Below, piece after piece: positions 17,333 through 25,958 of a DNA stretch of 64,000 bases (position 1 is its first letter; every line of letters begins with the position of its first letter). The notes under the pieces were generated by a model. It had not been told where the DNA came from. It worked only from the letters and a program-made list of their open reading frames with translations, and ran no database searches. The stretch spans positions 62,001 through 126,000 of the forward strand of contig CAZJDB010000250.1 in the NCBI GenBank assembly GCA_964544695.1, in the 5' to 3' direction. The DNA comes from Dinghuibacter sp964544695. Its GTDB lineage: Bacteria; Bacteroidota; Bacteroidia; Chitinophagales; Chitinophagaceae. Position numbers and translations under genes: made by a program.

Positions 17333-19509
17333 CGGAAGGTCGCGGATTGATCGCCTACGCGAATGGTATAGGTACCTGATTCGATGACGGGTTTTTCCTG
17401 GTCTCCGATAAAGGCAAGGTCCGCGGGTTTCAGCGCGAACGTGACGGTTTTCGTTTCACCGGGCATCAGGTCAATCTTTTGAAAGGCCCTCAGGCGCTTG
17501 AAATCGGGCGTAATACTGGCGTACCATTGGCTCGTAAAGAGCAATACGGATTCCTTTCCTTCCCGTTGCCCGGAATTGCGTACATCCACTGATACCCTCA
17601 GGGTCGCTGAATCCACCTTCAGATTACTGTAGGTAAAGGTCGTGTAGCTCAACCCCGTCCCAAATTCGTACAGGGGGCTGTATCCCAGTTGGTCATCCGG
17701 ATTCCCGTTTTCCAGGTTCTTGCGATAATAGTTGACCAGGGCATTGGCGTACCGCGGATAGGTAAAGGGAAGTTTTCCCGAGGGATTCACGCTACCCATC
17801 AGAATATCCGCCAGGGCCTCCCCGCCCTCGTTGCCCGGGTAATACACGGTTAGGGTAGCCGAGGCCAGCGCATCCGCGGAGGTGACGATGCGGGGCCTGC
17901 CCTCCGCAAGTACCAGTATAATGGGTTTACCCGTCTTTGCCAGTTCGGCGGCCAGGTTGAGCTGTTCCTCTGGCAGGTCCAGGTCATTGATATTGCCCGG
18001 GTTTTCCGCATACGACGATTCGCCCAGACACAATACGATCGCATCGACCGATGCGGCCGCCTGCACTGCTCCGGCGGGGTCGGCGGCATAGACTACCTTA
18101 TCCTGACCCATCTTTTGCTGCAATGCCTGTAGGATCGTGTGATGGGTGGCTCCCCCCAATTGATCGTCGACGTCTCCCTGCCAGGAATAGCTCCATCCCC
18201 CGTCCAGGGACCGAAGGGTATTCGCTGTGGGGCCCGTCACCAATATTTTGGCGCCCGCTGCCAGGGGCAATACATTCCCTTTATTCTTCAACAAGGTGAT
18301 CGATTCCTCCGCTGCATGCAGGCTGGCCAGGCGATGCGCGTCCGAGCCGAAATCGGGATAGTCCTCGGTGTGCGGCACGGGTTGGGTGAACAGGCCCAGT
18401 TCGTCCTTGAGGCGCAATATCCTCCGAACGGAAGCATCTATGCGCCCGATCGATACCTTCCCCTTTTTAACAAGGTCCAACAAGTAATTGTAAAAGGAAT
18501 AATCGTAGGGGACCATGCTCATATCGATGCCTGCATTGACCGCCAGCAGCACTGCATCTTCCTGGGTAGGCGCTATGTGATGCCGGTCGTGGAGGTACTT
18601 GATGTCCTGCCAGTCCGTCACGATCACACCATCAAATCCCAACTCTCCCCTCAGCACATCGGTAAGGAGATATTTGCTGGCGTGCACCGGTACACCGTTG
18701 ATTTCGGAAGAATTCACCATGACCGTTCCGGCACCTGCCTTTACGGCCGCCCTGAAGGAAGGCAGGAAATATTCCCGCATATACCGGTCAGGAATCCAGG
18801 CGGGAGTGCGGTCCTTGCCACTCAGGGGATAACTGTATCCCAGGTAATGTTTCATGCAAGCGGCAACGTGGTATTTGTCATAGGGTCGGTCCCCCTGGTA
18901 GCCACGGACAGTGGCCGCGCCCATGGTTGCACACAAATAGGGATCCTCCCCGTAAGTCTCATACATCCTGGGCCAAAGGGGGGACTTACCCAAATCAAGG
19001 ACGGGTGAAAAGTTCCAGGGAACGTAACCTGCCCTCGTTTCGTAGGCCGTGATTTCCGCTGCCTGCCGGACGAGCTCGGGATTAAAGGTGGCAGCCTGCC
19101 CTATTTCCTGGGGAAACAAGGTCGAGCCCAACACGTAATTGTCCCCGTGAATAGCGTCTATTCCATAAATCACAGGGATTTTCAGGCGGGTATGCCCTGC
19201 CTCTTCCTGGATCGCGGTGATGAGCTCTTTCCACTTTTCCCTGCTCAGGGCATGCCCTGAGGTATTCAGTAGGGAGCCCACGTGGTGGGTTACCACCGCC
19301 TCCCTTAATTTGGCCGTATCGATGGTCACATTCGGGCCAAGCACCACGTCGATCGTTACCTGGGTCATCTGGCCCACCTTTTCCTCCAGCGTCATTTTCG
19401 ACATCAGCGCTTCCACTCTCTTTTCCCGCGCAGGATCATGCTGCGCCGACGCGGTCACTACGGCGAATACCCCGCAGGCACAAAAAAGCATTTTGTTGAA
19501 CATGGTCAT
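17287..19509 (-). CDS. Glycoside hydrolase family 3 (beta-glucosidase-like)
   Basis: 740 residues, the usual length for BglX-type GH3. Signal peptide (FNKMLFCACGVFAVVTASAQ), an N-terminal TIM barrel with VEALMSKMTLEEKVGQMTQ and the nucleophile region GFDGVIVTDWQDI, an alpha/beta sandwich domain (KILVTGPTANTLRSLDGGWS) and a C-terminal fibronectin-III-like domain. It hydrolyses beta-linked glucosides or similar oligosaccharides in the periplasm. Start is ATG 19509 (ATGA overlap with the upstream stop); ATG 19503 is also possible. It is the last gene of a five-gene operon and its 3' end overlaps the convergent hydrolase gene. Confidence 0.95.
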   Translation of the reverse strand: MTMFNKMLFCACGVFAVVTASAQHDPAREKRVEALMSKMTLEEKVGQMTQVTIDVVLGPNVTIDTAKLREAVVTHHVGSLLNTSGHALSREKWKELITAIQEEAGHTRLKIPVIYGIDAIHGDNYVLGSTLFPQEIGQAATFNPELVRQAAEITAYETRAGYVPWNFSPVLDLGKSPLWPRMYETYGEDPYLCATMGAATVRGYQGDRPYDKYHVAACMKHYLGYSYPLSGKDRTPAWIPDRYMREYFLPSFRAAVKAGAGTVMVNSSEINGVPVHASKYLLTDVLRGELGFDGVIVTDWQDIKYLHDRHHIAPTQEDAVLLAVNAGIDMSMVPYDYSFYNYLLDLVKKGKVSIGRIDASVRRILRLKDELGLFTQPVPHTEDYPDFGSDAHRLASLHAAEESITLLKNKGNVLPLAAGAKILVTGPTANTLRSLDGGWSYSWQGDVDDQLGGATHHTILQALQQKMGQDKVVYAADPAGAVQAAASVDAIVLCLGESSYAENPGNINDLDLPEEQLNLAAELAKTGKPIILVLAEGRPRIVTSADALASATLTVYYPGNEGGEALADILMGSVNPSGKLPFTYPRYANALVNYYRKNLENGNPDDQLGYSPLYEFGTGLSYTTFTYSNLKVDSATLRVSVDVRNSGQREGKESVLLFTSQWYASITPDFKRLRAFQKIDLMPGETKTVTFALKPADLAFIGDQEKPVIESGTYTIRVGDQSATFRYSSPMPSKPSEGRL

Positions 19510-20012
19510 TTATTTTTAGCATCGAATGGCCTGTCCGAAGGCCACATCCTATACAGAACGATCAATGGAAAAATAATCCAGGCCGCGTTAGCCAAAAACA
19601 CCCTCCCCACATCCGGGGTCGGGACCTCTCCCGCCACCTCCTCGAAAAGGATGATTGTCACGTTGGTCAGCATCACCGAAGCCCACATGATCGAGGGAAG
19701 ACGAATCCAGTTTTTTCCCTTGGCAAAGGCGTACAGGCCGAAAATATAATAGGGTCCAAAAACCAGGGCATCGATCCAGATCGTCGCCCTCCACCAGGCC
19801 GGCCTGGCCATCAGCACCGGGTCGAAGCGGCTCCCGTACCAGTGTACCAAATCCACAAGAGCGTGGGGTGGCCAAACGGGATAGGAGAAATGGGCCGGAT
19901 CCGCAATCACCAGTTGCTCCAGGTCCACGATATAGGTAATGAAAAACAAGTTGATCGCATAGAACACGAGGATGGCGATATCCAACGGCCTTTTGCGAAG
20001 GGGTATACTCAT
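19506..20012 (-). CDS. EXPERA/emopamil-binding-like membrane protein
   Basis: 168 residues from ATG 20012, which forms an ATGA overlap with the upstream haem-protein gene; an earlier in-frame start would overlap that gene further. Four hydrophobic helices are visible (IAILVFYAINLFFITYI, WWRATIWIDALVFGPYYIFG, ASVMLTNVTIILFEEV, RVFLANAAWIIFPLIVLYRM) with conserved-looking acidic and Trp residues (WYGSRFDPVLMARPAWW). The pattern resembles the EXPERA domain (sterol isomerase EBP, TMEM97/sigma-2). In bacteria its function is unknown. It overlaps the GH3 start by 4 bp. The family assignment is moderate. Confidence 0.6.
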   Translation of the reverse strand: MSIPLRKRPLDIAILVFYAINLFFITYIVDLEQLVIADPAHFSYPVWPPHALVDLVHWYGSRFDPVLMARPAWWRATIWIDALVFGPYYIFGLYAFAKGKNWIRLPSIMWASVMLTNVTIILFEEVAGEVPTPDVGRVFLANAAWIIFPLIVLYRMWPSDRPFDAKNK

Positions 20013-20479
20013 AACGTCGCCTTGGTGGTGTCTGCAATGCTTTTTGCCAGGCTTTCCGCCCAATCGATGAGCATCTTCTTCTGTTCGGGGCTGAGCCTTG
20101 CATCTTTGTGCACGTCGGTGTAAGTAGACAGTGGCATGGTTCCGTTCTCCAAGGTTTCGGCAATGTCTTTGAGGCGCTTCACCTTCCGCTTGACGGTATA
20201 GTCGTCGTACGTATCGAAATTCAGGTGCCTCTTTCCTCCCCTGATATGATACGCCACGAACCAGGATACGGGAGCCACCTGGTCGAACCAGGGATACCGG
20301 GAGTTATTGGAATGACAATCGTAACACGCCGCTGCCAGGAGGACTTCCACACTGTCCGGCAAGGGATAGTGATTCTTAAGCGCTGCAGGCGTGGGTTCTT
20401 TGGACTGGTTTTTGGCCGGCCGGTACAACTGAATTGCAACCAGGACGACCAGGAAGGTGAGGAGGATTTTTTTGAACAT
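20009..20479 (-). CDS. Haem-binding (c-type) periplasmic protein
   Basis: 156 residues. An N-terminal membrane anchor or signal (MFKKILLTFLVVLVAIQLY) precedes a haem motif CYDCHSNNSRYPW (CxxCH) and the segment WFVAYHIRGGKRHLNF, both characteristic of the Haem_bd domain (pfam14376 type) common in Bacteroidota. A Met in NGTMPLSTYTDVHKDARLS is a plausible sixth ligand. It probably carries electrons or senses redox state in the periplasm. It lies 6 bp after the APC permease gene and overlaps the EXPERA-like gene by 4 bp. Confidence 0.85.
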   Translation of the reverse strand: MFKKILLTFLVVLVAIQLYRPAKNQSKEPTPAALKNHYPLPDSVEVLLAAACYDCHSNNSRYPWFDQVAPVSWFVAYHIRGGKRHLNFDTYDDYTVKRKVKRLKDIAETLENGTMPLSTYTDVHKDARLSPEQKKMLIDWAESLAKSIADTTKATL

Positions 20480-20485
20480 AGCGCG

Positions 20486-21811
20486 TTAAATATACTCGAT
20501 TCTTCTTTGCTGAAGCACCTGCCAGATCAATTCCGCAGTTCCCAGCAACCCCAGCGCAAACAACGCAGGCTTCCAGGCATGTCCCGAATCCGACAAGGCT
20601 CCTCCCAGGGCGAATGCGTATATCCCTACGGGCAACAGGAAGAGCAGGCTAATAACCGTTAGGCCTCCTGGAATTCTGAAGGGCCGGGCTTCGTCCGGAA
20701 CCCGGATGCGCAGTACGATCAGACTGATGAATTCCAGAAACAAAGCAGCTCCGTATAGCGTAATATCGATCACCACCAGGTCGATGAAGGTCCACAGGAT
20801 CATCAGGCTCACCACCGAGGCGCAAATGATAATGGAGATATAGGGCGTCCCGAAACGCGGATGCAGCATGCTGAGCTTTCCCGGAAGGAGCTTGTCATCG
20901 GCCATGGCCTTGGGCACCTGGCAAACGGACAAAAGCACCGCGGCGAACAAGCCCAGGGAACTCGCCATGCCGCCCAAAGCCAGGAGTCTGCCCAACCAGG
21001 CACCGCCCACCAGGACGCCAAGGGCCGGAAAACCCTTTTCGCCAAGCACAGCCGGATCGATCCCCGATCCCCTGGCCGTCAGCAAGGTCAGTACGTAGAC
21101 AATCAGGATTCCTATAAATGCAACCCCGATGGATATCACGTATGACCGGGCCGGCCTTTCTACCTGGTCTGCATAAGTCGTCGTATTGTCCCAGCCCAGC
21201 ATGTTCCACATCACGGTATAACATCCCAACCCGATAGAAGTTGACCCCAGACCTTTGAAAGACATCGGGGTAAAATGATACGCGCCGGGACCCAGGTGTG
21301 CGAATCCAAGGAAGAACAGGATGAGAAAAGGGGTCAGGACGGCTACGCCCAGCAAGAGGCTGACCCTGCCCACCGGGACAATGCCCAGGATGTTCAACCC
21401 CGCACAGGACCATATCATGAAAAGACAAATGGGGATTTTCCAGGCCTCCAGTCCCGGAATGAAGAAGGAAGCATACTCGACAAACAGGACGGGATAAATG
21501 GCAAGGTCCACAAAAGTATACAGCCACGTCCACCAACCTTCGAAAAAGCCCCATCGCAGACCCAATCCCCTTTTCACCCATTGGTAATATCCCCCGCCCA
21601 CGGGCATCATGGCGTTCAGCTCGAGTACCATCAGGATGGTCGGAATATCCCACAGTAATGGGGTTATCAGGAGGATCAGCAACGCGCCATCCCTGCCTCC
21701 GTAGGTCAGGAGTGGTTCCATGCCATAGGGTCCCCCCGACACGGTAAAGAAAATCACGGCAACCAGGCCCAGGGGGCGTAGTAACGAGTGTTTCTTGGGT
21801 GGCCTCGCCAT
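20486..21811 (-). CDS. APC-superfamily amino acid/polyamine permease
   Basis: 441 residues with about twelve membrane helices. The first helix carries the APC signature VIFFTVSGGPYGMEPLL (the unwound GxG segment), and helix 3 region has NAMMPVGGGYYQWVKRGLG, where the MPxxGGxYxW motif is diagnostic of amino-acid/polyamine transporters such as PotE. It imports or exchanges amino acids or polyamines across the inner membrane. The ATG overlaps the stop of the thioredoxin-fold gene by one base (TGATG), indicating coupled translation. Confidence 0.92.
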   Translation of the reverse strand: MARPPKKHSLLRPLGLVAVIFFTVSGGPYGMEPLLTYGGRDGALLILLITPLLWDIPTILMVLELNAMMPVGGGYYQWVKRGLGLRWGFFEGWWTWLYTFVDLAIYPVLFVEYASFFIPGLEAWKIPICLFMIWSCAGLNILGIVPVGRVSLLLGVAVLTPFLILFFLGFAHLGPGAYHFTPMSFKGLGSTSIGLGCYTVMWNMLGWDNTTTYADQVERPARSYVISIGVAFIGILIVYVLTLLTARGSGIDPAVLGEKGFPALGVLVGGAWLGRLLALGGMASSLGLFAAVLLSVCQVPKAMADDKLLPGKLSMLHPRFGTPYISIIICASVVSLMILWTFIDLVVIDITLYGAALFLEFISLIVLRIRVPDEARPFRIPGGLTVISLLFLLPVGIYAFALGGALSDSGHAWKPALFALGLLGTAELIWQVLQQRRIEYI

Positions 21812-22932
21812 CAGTAGTATCTCCCGATAAAAGGATCGTCTACAATCGCCTTTTTCAGGGCAGCCGCGTCGATGGGTCCCTGGGTGGCATACACGATCTT
21901 TCCCCCCGGCTCCACCAGCAAGGTATAGGGCAGGGCTCCCTGCCAGTGGGGATCTATGGCCTCGATAAGTTTATATTTATCGTCCACGTCGTAGAGGTAA
22001 TTGGTAGCGGAGGCCTCTTGCTTTTTCAAAAATGCCCGCACTTTTTGGCCTGCCCCGGGGTCATCGGCGCTGATACTGATGAATTCGAAGGCCCTGTTCC
22101 GGTACATGCGGTTGATCGTAATGAAATCGGGGAACTCCGTCACGCATGGACCGCACCACGTAGCCCAGACATTGATGAGGCGCAGTGAATCGGAGTGATT
22201 GGCCACCACGTCTTTCAAGGCCGCAGTTCCGATGGTATCCAGTACTACGGGCTCCGAAGCCCATTCGGCACCTACTTTCGCCCTCCAATCGCTTTTTTCA
22301 GCCCATTTGATGGAGCATCCGAAAACTTTGGTGGTCGGCACGGGCACCTCGCGCCCCGCCAGCAGGGCCTCGATGGCCGCACGGGCATCCTGGGTATGGG
22401 GCGTTTTACCCGGTTTCTCCACGTCGTCCACCCTTCCCGAATACCGGAGCCGCCTTTGCGCATCGAATATAAACACATGAGGCGTGGCGATGGGCCCATA
22501 TGCCTGTGCTGCCGCCTCGGTATCCCCATCGTAGAGGTAGGGGAACGAAAAGTGCTTGTCCTTTGCCCGTATTTTCATCTCCCCGAAAGAATCTCCCAGG
22601 TCGGTATAACCCATTTCACTCAGTTGCACCGACCGTGGATCGTTGGGCATAATGGCAACCAAACGCACCCCTTTGTCACGGTAGTCCTGGGCCAGGGCAT
22701 TTATTCTGTCCTCGTAGGCTTGCGCCGTGGGACAATGGTTGCAGGTGAATACGATCACCAGAATTTTGGCGTCCCTGAAGTCTGACAGAGAGTAGGTCTT
22801 GCCGTCAACCCCCGGCAGGTGGAAGTCCGGGGCCGGGGAGCCGATCGCCAAAGTGGGATGCGGGTCCCCCGACGAGCGCGGGCGCGCCCAGGCCGAACCG
22901 GCCAGCATCACCAAACCGAGAAGCCATTTCAT
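21811..22932 (-). CDS. Periplasmic protein with two thioredoxin-like domains (redoxin plus TlpA-like)
   Basis: 373 residues. Signal peptide (MKWLLGLVMLAGSAWA), a first AhpC/TSA-type redoxin domain (~25-190) with a CNHCPTAQAYE active-site segment (CxxC), and a second TlpA/ResA-like domain (~205-373) with WATWCGPCVTEFPD (CxxC) and a cis-Pro region (LPYTLLVEPGGKIVY). Tandem fusion of these domains is known in Bacteroidota but not typical. It is the first gene of the five-gene operon that includes a c-type haem protein, suggesting a role in disulfide or haem-ligation chemistry. Upstream, TATATTTC (minus, 4 nt before the ATG) is a one-mismatch -7 element. Confidence 0.9.
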   Translation of the reverse strand: MKWLLGLVMLAGSAWARPRSSGDPHPTLAIGSPAPDFHLPGVDGKTYSLSDFRDAKILVIVFTCNHCPTAQAYEDRINALAQDYRDKGVRLVAIMPNDPRSVQLSEMGYTDLGDSFGEMKIRAKDKHFSFPYLYDGDTEAAAQAYGPIATPHVFIFDAQRRLRYSGRVDDVEKPGKTPHTQDARAAIEALLAGREVPVPTTKVFGCSIKWAEKSDWRAKVGAEWASEPVVLDTIGTAALKDVVANHSDSLRLINVWATWCGPCVTEFPDFITINRMYRNRAFEFISISADDPGAGQKVRAFLKKQEASATNYLYDVDDKYKLIEAIDPHWQGALPYTLLVEPGGKIVYATQGPIDAAALKKAIVDDPFIGRYY

Positions 22933-22959
22933 AACAGAAATATAGGTAATTAAATCCTA

Positions 22960-22967
22960 TACCTTTG
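22960..22967 (+). promoter_or_regulatory. Bacteroidota -7 promoter element TACCTTTG close to the start codon
   Basis: Exact match to TAnnTTTG, ending 4 nt before ATG 22972. The implied transcription start falls at or next to the ATG, so the receiver-like gene would have a leaderless or nearly leaderless mRNA. No convincing -33 TTTG was seen. Confidence 0.5.
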
Positions 22968-22971
22968 CGCC

Positions 22972-23313
22972 ATGGAACCCTCCGTCAAAAAAATTCTGGT
23001 CATTGGAAAGGATCCGGACATACTTAAAACGGTCCTCCGCCTCCTGAACGACTTCAAGGCAGCCAGGTATCAGGGAATCGGCGCCCAAAGCGTGGAGGAA
23101 GCGCAAAGCATTTTTTCCCGCGAGCCAACGGACATGATCCTTATCACCAACGGACTAAGCGATGCGGAAATCGGAGAGGTACGGACCAAACTTAAGAAAC
23201 AGGGCGTTCCCGTGATCCAGCACTACGGAGGCGGGAGCGGCCTACTTTTCAACGAGCTTACCTATTTTCTAACACGCGCAAACACCGCACATGGTAAAGA
23301 CCATTCTGCATAA
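22972..23313 (+). CDS. Degenerate response-regulator receiver (pseudo-receiver) protein
   Basis: 113 residues, one receiver-like alpha/beta domain and no output domain. Strand 1 with the acidic pocket is kept (KKILVIGKDPD, Asp14 and Asp16). At the phosphoacceptor site, where receivers have Asp in a pattern like DLILLDxMLPD, the sequence is TDMILITNGLSDAE: Thr/Asn replaces Asp. The conserved Lys after strand 5 (PVIQHYGGGSG) is also missing. It is therefore unlikely to be phosphorylated and may act as a constitutive or ligand-sensing interaction module. It overlaps the pirin gene by 23 bp, so the two are co-expressed. Confidence 0.75.
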   Translation: MEPSVKKILVIGKDPDILKTVLRLLNDFKAARYQGIGAQSVEEAQSIFSREPTDMILITNGLSDAEIGEVRTKLKKQGVPVIQHYGGGSGLLFNELTYFLTRANTAHGKDHSA

Positions 23314-24070
23314 GGCTTCCGATCGCTTCGAAGTCCGCTCCGACCGCGGCTCATCTTATTTTTCCTTCAGCTTTGGGGACAGATACCGCGAAGACCGCCT
23401 GGGTTTCGGGGCGCTCAGGGTCATCAATGACGATACCATCCCGCCGGGCATGGGCTTTGGCAGCCATCCCCACGACAACATGGAGATCATCAGTATCGTG
23501 TTGGAGGGTGAAGTAACACACCGGGACAACCTGGGAACCGAATCCATTTCCACCCCCCGGAGGCTCCAGGTGATTTCCGCGGGGACGGGATTATATCACA
23601 GCGAGGTCAACGAAAACGCCGCTGCAACCTGCAGTATGTTGCAAATTTGGGTATACCCCGACCGGCTCAACGTCAAGCCGCATTATCAACAAGCGGATTA
23701 TACGTTCCCCCCGACACCCGGCGCCTGGGAATTGGTCATCGCGCCTCTCGCGGAGGGCGCCGCTCCTCAAGTCGGGGCCGCCGCTCCACTAGTCGGGGCC
23801 GCCGTGCCGCCGGTGCCCGCCGGGATCAATCAGTCAGCCTGGTTCCACCTTGGAAACCTCCCTTCGGACTCCAGCCAGCCTTATACTTTGAAAAAAGAAG
23901 GCAACGGCCTCTACGTTTTCGTCATCGAAGGAAGCGTCTCGGTCGAGGGCCAAAACCTGGGCTACCGAGACGGCCTGGGCATTTCAGGCGCGGAAAAGGT
24001 AAACGTGCTCGCCCTTTCCCCCTCCCTGCTCCTGCTCATGGAGGTCCCGATGGTCGACTTTATGGTTTGA
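23291..24070 (+). CDS. Pirin-family bicupin protein (YhaK/YhhW type) with repeat insertion
   Basis: 259 residues. The N-terminal cupin carries the pirin metal-binding pattern MGFGSHPHDNMEIISIVLEG (two His), a further His in GLYHSE and an acidic residue shortly after; family members act as quercetinases or redox sensors. The C-terminal cupin is degenerate. Between the domains (~156-175) is an Ala/Gly/Pro/Val repeat, GAAPQV-GAAAPLV-GAAVPPV, not expected in the family (usual length ~230-240). Its ATG at 23291 lies 23 bp inside the receiver gene, and its stop overlaps the convergent GH127 gene by 11 bp. Confidence 0.9.
   Translation: MVKTILHKASDRFEVRSDRGSSYFSFSFGDRYREDRLGFGALRVINDDTIPPGMGFGSHPHDNMEIISIVLEGEVTHRDNLGTESISTPRRLQVISAGTGLYHSEVNENAAATCSMLQIWVYPDRLNVKPHYQQADYTFPPTPGAWELVIAPLAEGAAPQVGAAAPLVGAAVPPVPAGINQSAWFHLGNLPSDSSQPYTLKKEGNGLYVFVIEGSVSVEGQNLGYRDGLGISGAEKVNVLALSPSLLLLMEVPMVDFMV
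23756..23815 (+). repeat. Short tandem repeat inside the pirin gene
   Basis: Three imperfect copies of a ~21-bp in-frame unit (GGGGCCGCCGCTCC-type core at 23756, 23774 and 23795) encode GAAPQV, GAAAPLV and GAAVPPV in the inter-domain linker. Unit lengths are multiples of three, so copy-number change would keep the frame. Confidence 0.7.
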
Positions 24071-25958
24071 CGGGAAAGGTCACCTGCCTGAGGATGGTCC
24101 CACCCATGGGCACAAGCCATACGGACTCCTGACCACCAGCCGAAGCATTATACAGGGAGACGCGAAAGCGCATTCTATCCGAGGCCTCGATCCCGCCCCC
24201 TGCATATTCGAGGCGCTCGACGCTATCGGGGCGGCCCACGACGCTATCCGGCACGTAAGTGTAGTCATAAAAGCCGGTCAGCGGATAGCCCCGACCCACA
24301 CGCGCGCGCGCCGGTATTTCATGAGCCAGGACGAGGGGTCCGTGCACGAAGTAGACGGACCCCGTCAGATCCCGCTCCACCTTGTCGGCGGGGGTGAGCT
24401 CCAGGCGAACTGCTTCCCCCGGCTTCCAGGTTTTCGTTACCAGCAGGTATCCGTCCTTTTCCATGTAAGGAGCGCTGAGAGAAAATGCCGCTGCCCAACC
24501 GGGCTTGCGGATCGCCAGCGTAAATGGAAGGGGACGGGAGACCCGGACGACAAAGGTGATGGTATAGTCATAGGGATAATTCGTTTTTTCCTCGATGTCT
24601 AAAGGGACCCCTTGCCAAACAGTATGCAGCGAGCAGGGACCTAATAATGTCGCCACCGGTCCCTGAACGTCCTTCATCCACATGGATTGCACATAGTAAG
24701 GTGCTATGCGGCCCGCATTCGGGACACAGCAAACGGCCACATCCTGGTGCACCGGACTGTATTTATACCGGGAGTGATCATGTCCCCCCGGCATGGAATA
24801 CGAATTGTCCGTCTTCAGGTAAGCGATGCAGGATGCATTGGGATCCCGCGAACCCTGGGCGGCATTGAAGAAAAGGCGTTCCACCTTATCTCCGTACGCG
24901 GCGGAGCCCGTTTTTCCCAGCAGATCGGAATAACTGTCCAGGAGTTCCTGCAGCGAACAATATTCATACCCCGTCCGCGTGGGGTCCTCTTGCCTGCCCC
25001 CGATCCACTCGTCACCCGCCGGAGCGCCAGATGGCGTGATCTCAAGGGCGACCTTTCGCAGGAATTCATCCAGGGCCCGCATGAGTTGTGGATCGCCCGA
25101 AGCATATGCCGCTGCGGCCACGGCGCGAATGTGTTCATATGTATGCACGCCGTGTCCCTGCAAATGATAAGAAGTATCCACGAGCTTGGCGAATTGGGCG
25201 TCCTCGTGCAGGGTTTCAGAAGAAAAGTCCTTGTACAGGAAAGAGGCATAATCCAAATAGGCGCGCCGTCCTGTGAGCCGATAAAGCGCCTCCAGGACAT
25301 CGGTGAACATCAGGCCATGCGAAAGCCCTCCAACGTCCGGTTTTTCGGAATAAAAGGGTCTGGAAGCTCCCGCCGGATAGTGCAACATTTCCTCATCCAC
25401 GGCGCGCACCACAGCGTTTAACACAGTGCTGTCCCGGGTATATGCGTACCAGGCCAGCAGCCCGCGGAGCAGGGTGGTCTTCGCCCACAACTCTCCGTTT
25501 TCCCCATCGAATTGGTAACGCAGGTCCCTGTCGTACACCCCAAGGTATCCATCGGTATCCTGCGTGGCCAGGATGCGTTGGACATGCGAAAATGCCTTCC
25601 TCAAAGCCGCGCTATCTCCCGCAAGCACCGCCGACCGGATAAATCCATCCCACCAGTTCCCTTGCGTTTCGCTGTTCCACCACAGGTATTGGACTTCCAC
25701 TTCGGCGCCGTTCCCGACGACGCCCAGGTCTTTTTTCTTCACGGCTTTCGTCAGGCGATCACGTCCGAAGATGTCGTCCTTCAGGATCAAATCGGGAGCC
25801 AGGCTGTCGAGGTGGCCCGTGAAGCCGCGAAGGTTATCGGCAATCTGCGCTTTCAACCAACCCTCCGGTCGGACAGCGCCAAACGGAAACGGCTCAAAGC
25901 GTTGCCCCCGTGCAACCCCGTATATTAATAGCAATCCTATCAACTTTTTCGAAACCAT
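24060..25958 (-). CDS. GH127 family glycosidase (beta-L-arabinofuranosidase-like)
   Basis: 632 residues from ATG 25958, which gives a short signal peptide (MVSKKLIGLLLIYGVARG). The alpha/alpha barrel has QGNWWDGFIRSAVLAGD and LATQDTDGYLG, characteristic of GH127/DUF1680. The zinc/catalytic residues of the family appear as E-x-C in GYEYCSLQEL (~331-333) and a Cys pair in VAVCCVPNAGR (~409-410), so it is probably active. It removes terminal beta-L-arabinofuranose. It overlaps the upstream isomerase gene by 19 bp and the convergent pirin gene by 11 bp, and is the last gene of the AraC-adjacent operon. Confidence 0.92.
   Translation of the reverse strand: MVSKKLIGLLLIYGVARGQRFEPFPFGAVRPEGWLKAQIADNLRGFTGHLDSLAPDLILKDDIFGRDRLTKAVKKKDLGVVGNGAEVEVQYLWWNSETQGNWWDGFIRSAVLAGDSAALRKAFSHVQRILATQDTDGYLGVYDRDLRYQFDGENGELWAKTTLLRGLLAWYAYTRDSTVLNAVVRAVDEEMLHYPAGASRPFYSEKPDVGGLSHGLMFTDVLEALYRLTGRRAYLDYASFLYKDFSSETLHEDAQFAKLVDTSYHLQGHGVHTYEHIRAVAAAAYASGDPQLMRALDEFLRKVALEITPSGAPAGDEWIGGRQEDPTRTGYEYCSLQELLDSYSDLLGKTGSAAYGDKVERLFFNAAQGSRDPNASCIAYLKTDNSYSMPGGHDHSRYKYSPVHQDVAVCCVPNAGRIAPYYVQSMWMKDVQGPVATLLGPCSLHTVWQGVPLDIEEKTNYPYDYTITFVVRVSRPLPFTLAIRKPGWAAAFSLSAPYMEKDGYLLVTKTWKPGEAVRLELTPADKVERDLTGSVYFVHGPLVLAHEIPARARVGRGYPLTGFYDYTYVPDSVVGRPDSVERLEYAGGGIEASDRMRFRVSLYNASAGGQESVWLVPMGGTILRQVTFPVKP

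Noticed and set aside
18139..19008. 289-codon plus-strand open frame in the GH3 gene
   Set aside because: Antisense to GH3 motifs, His/Gly-rich and unlike any protein.
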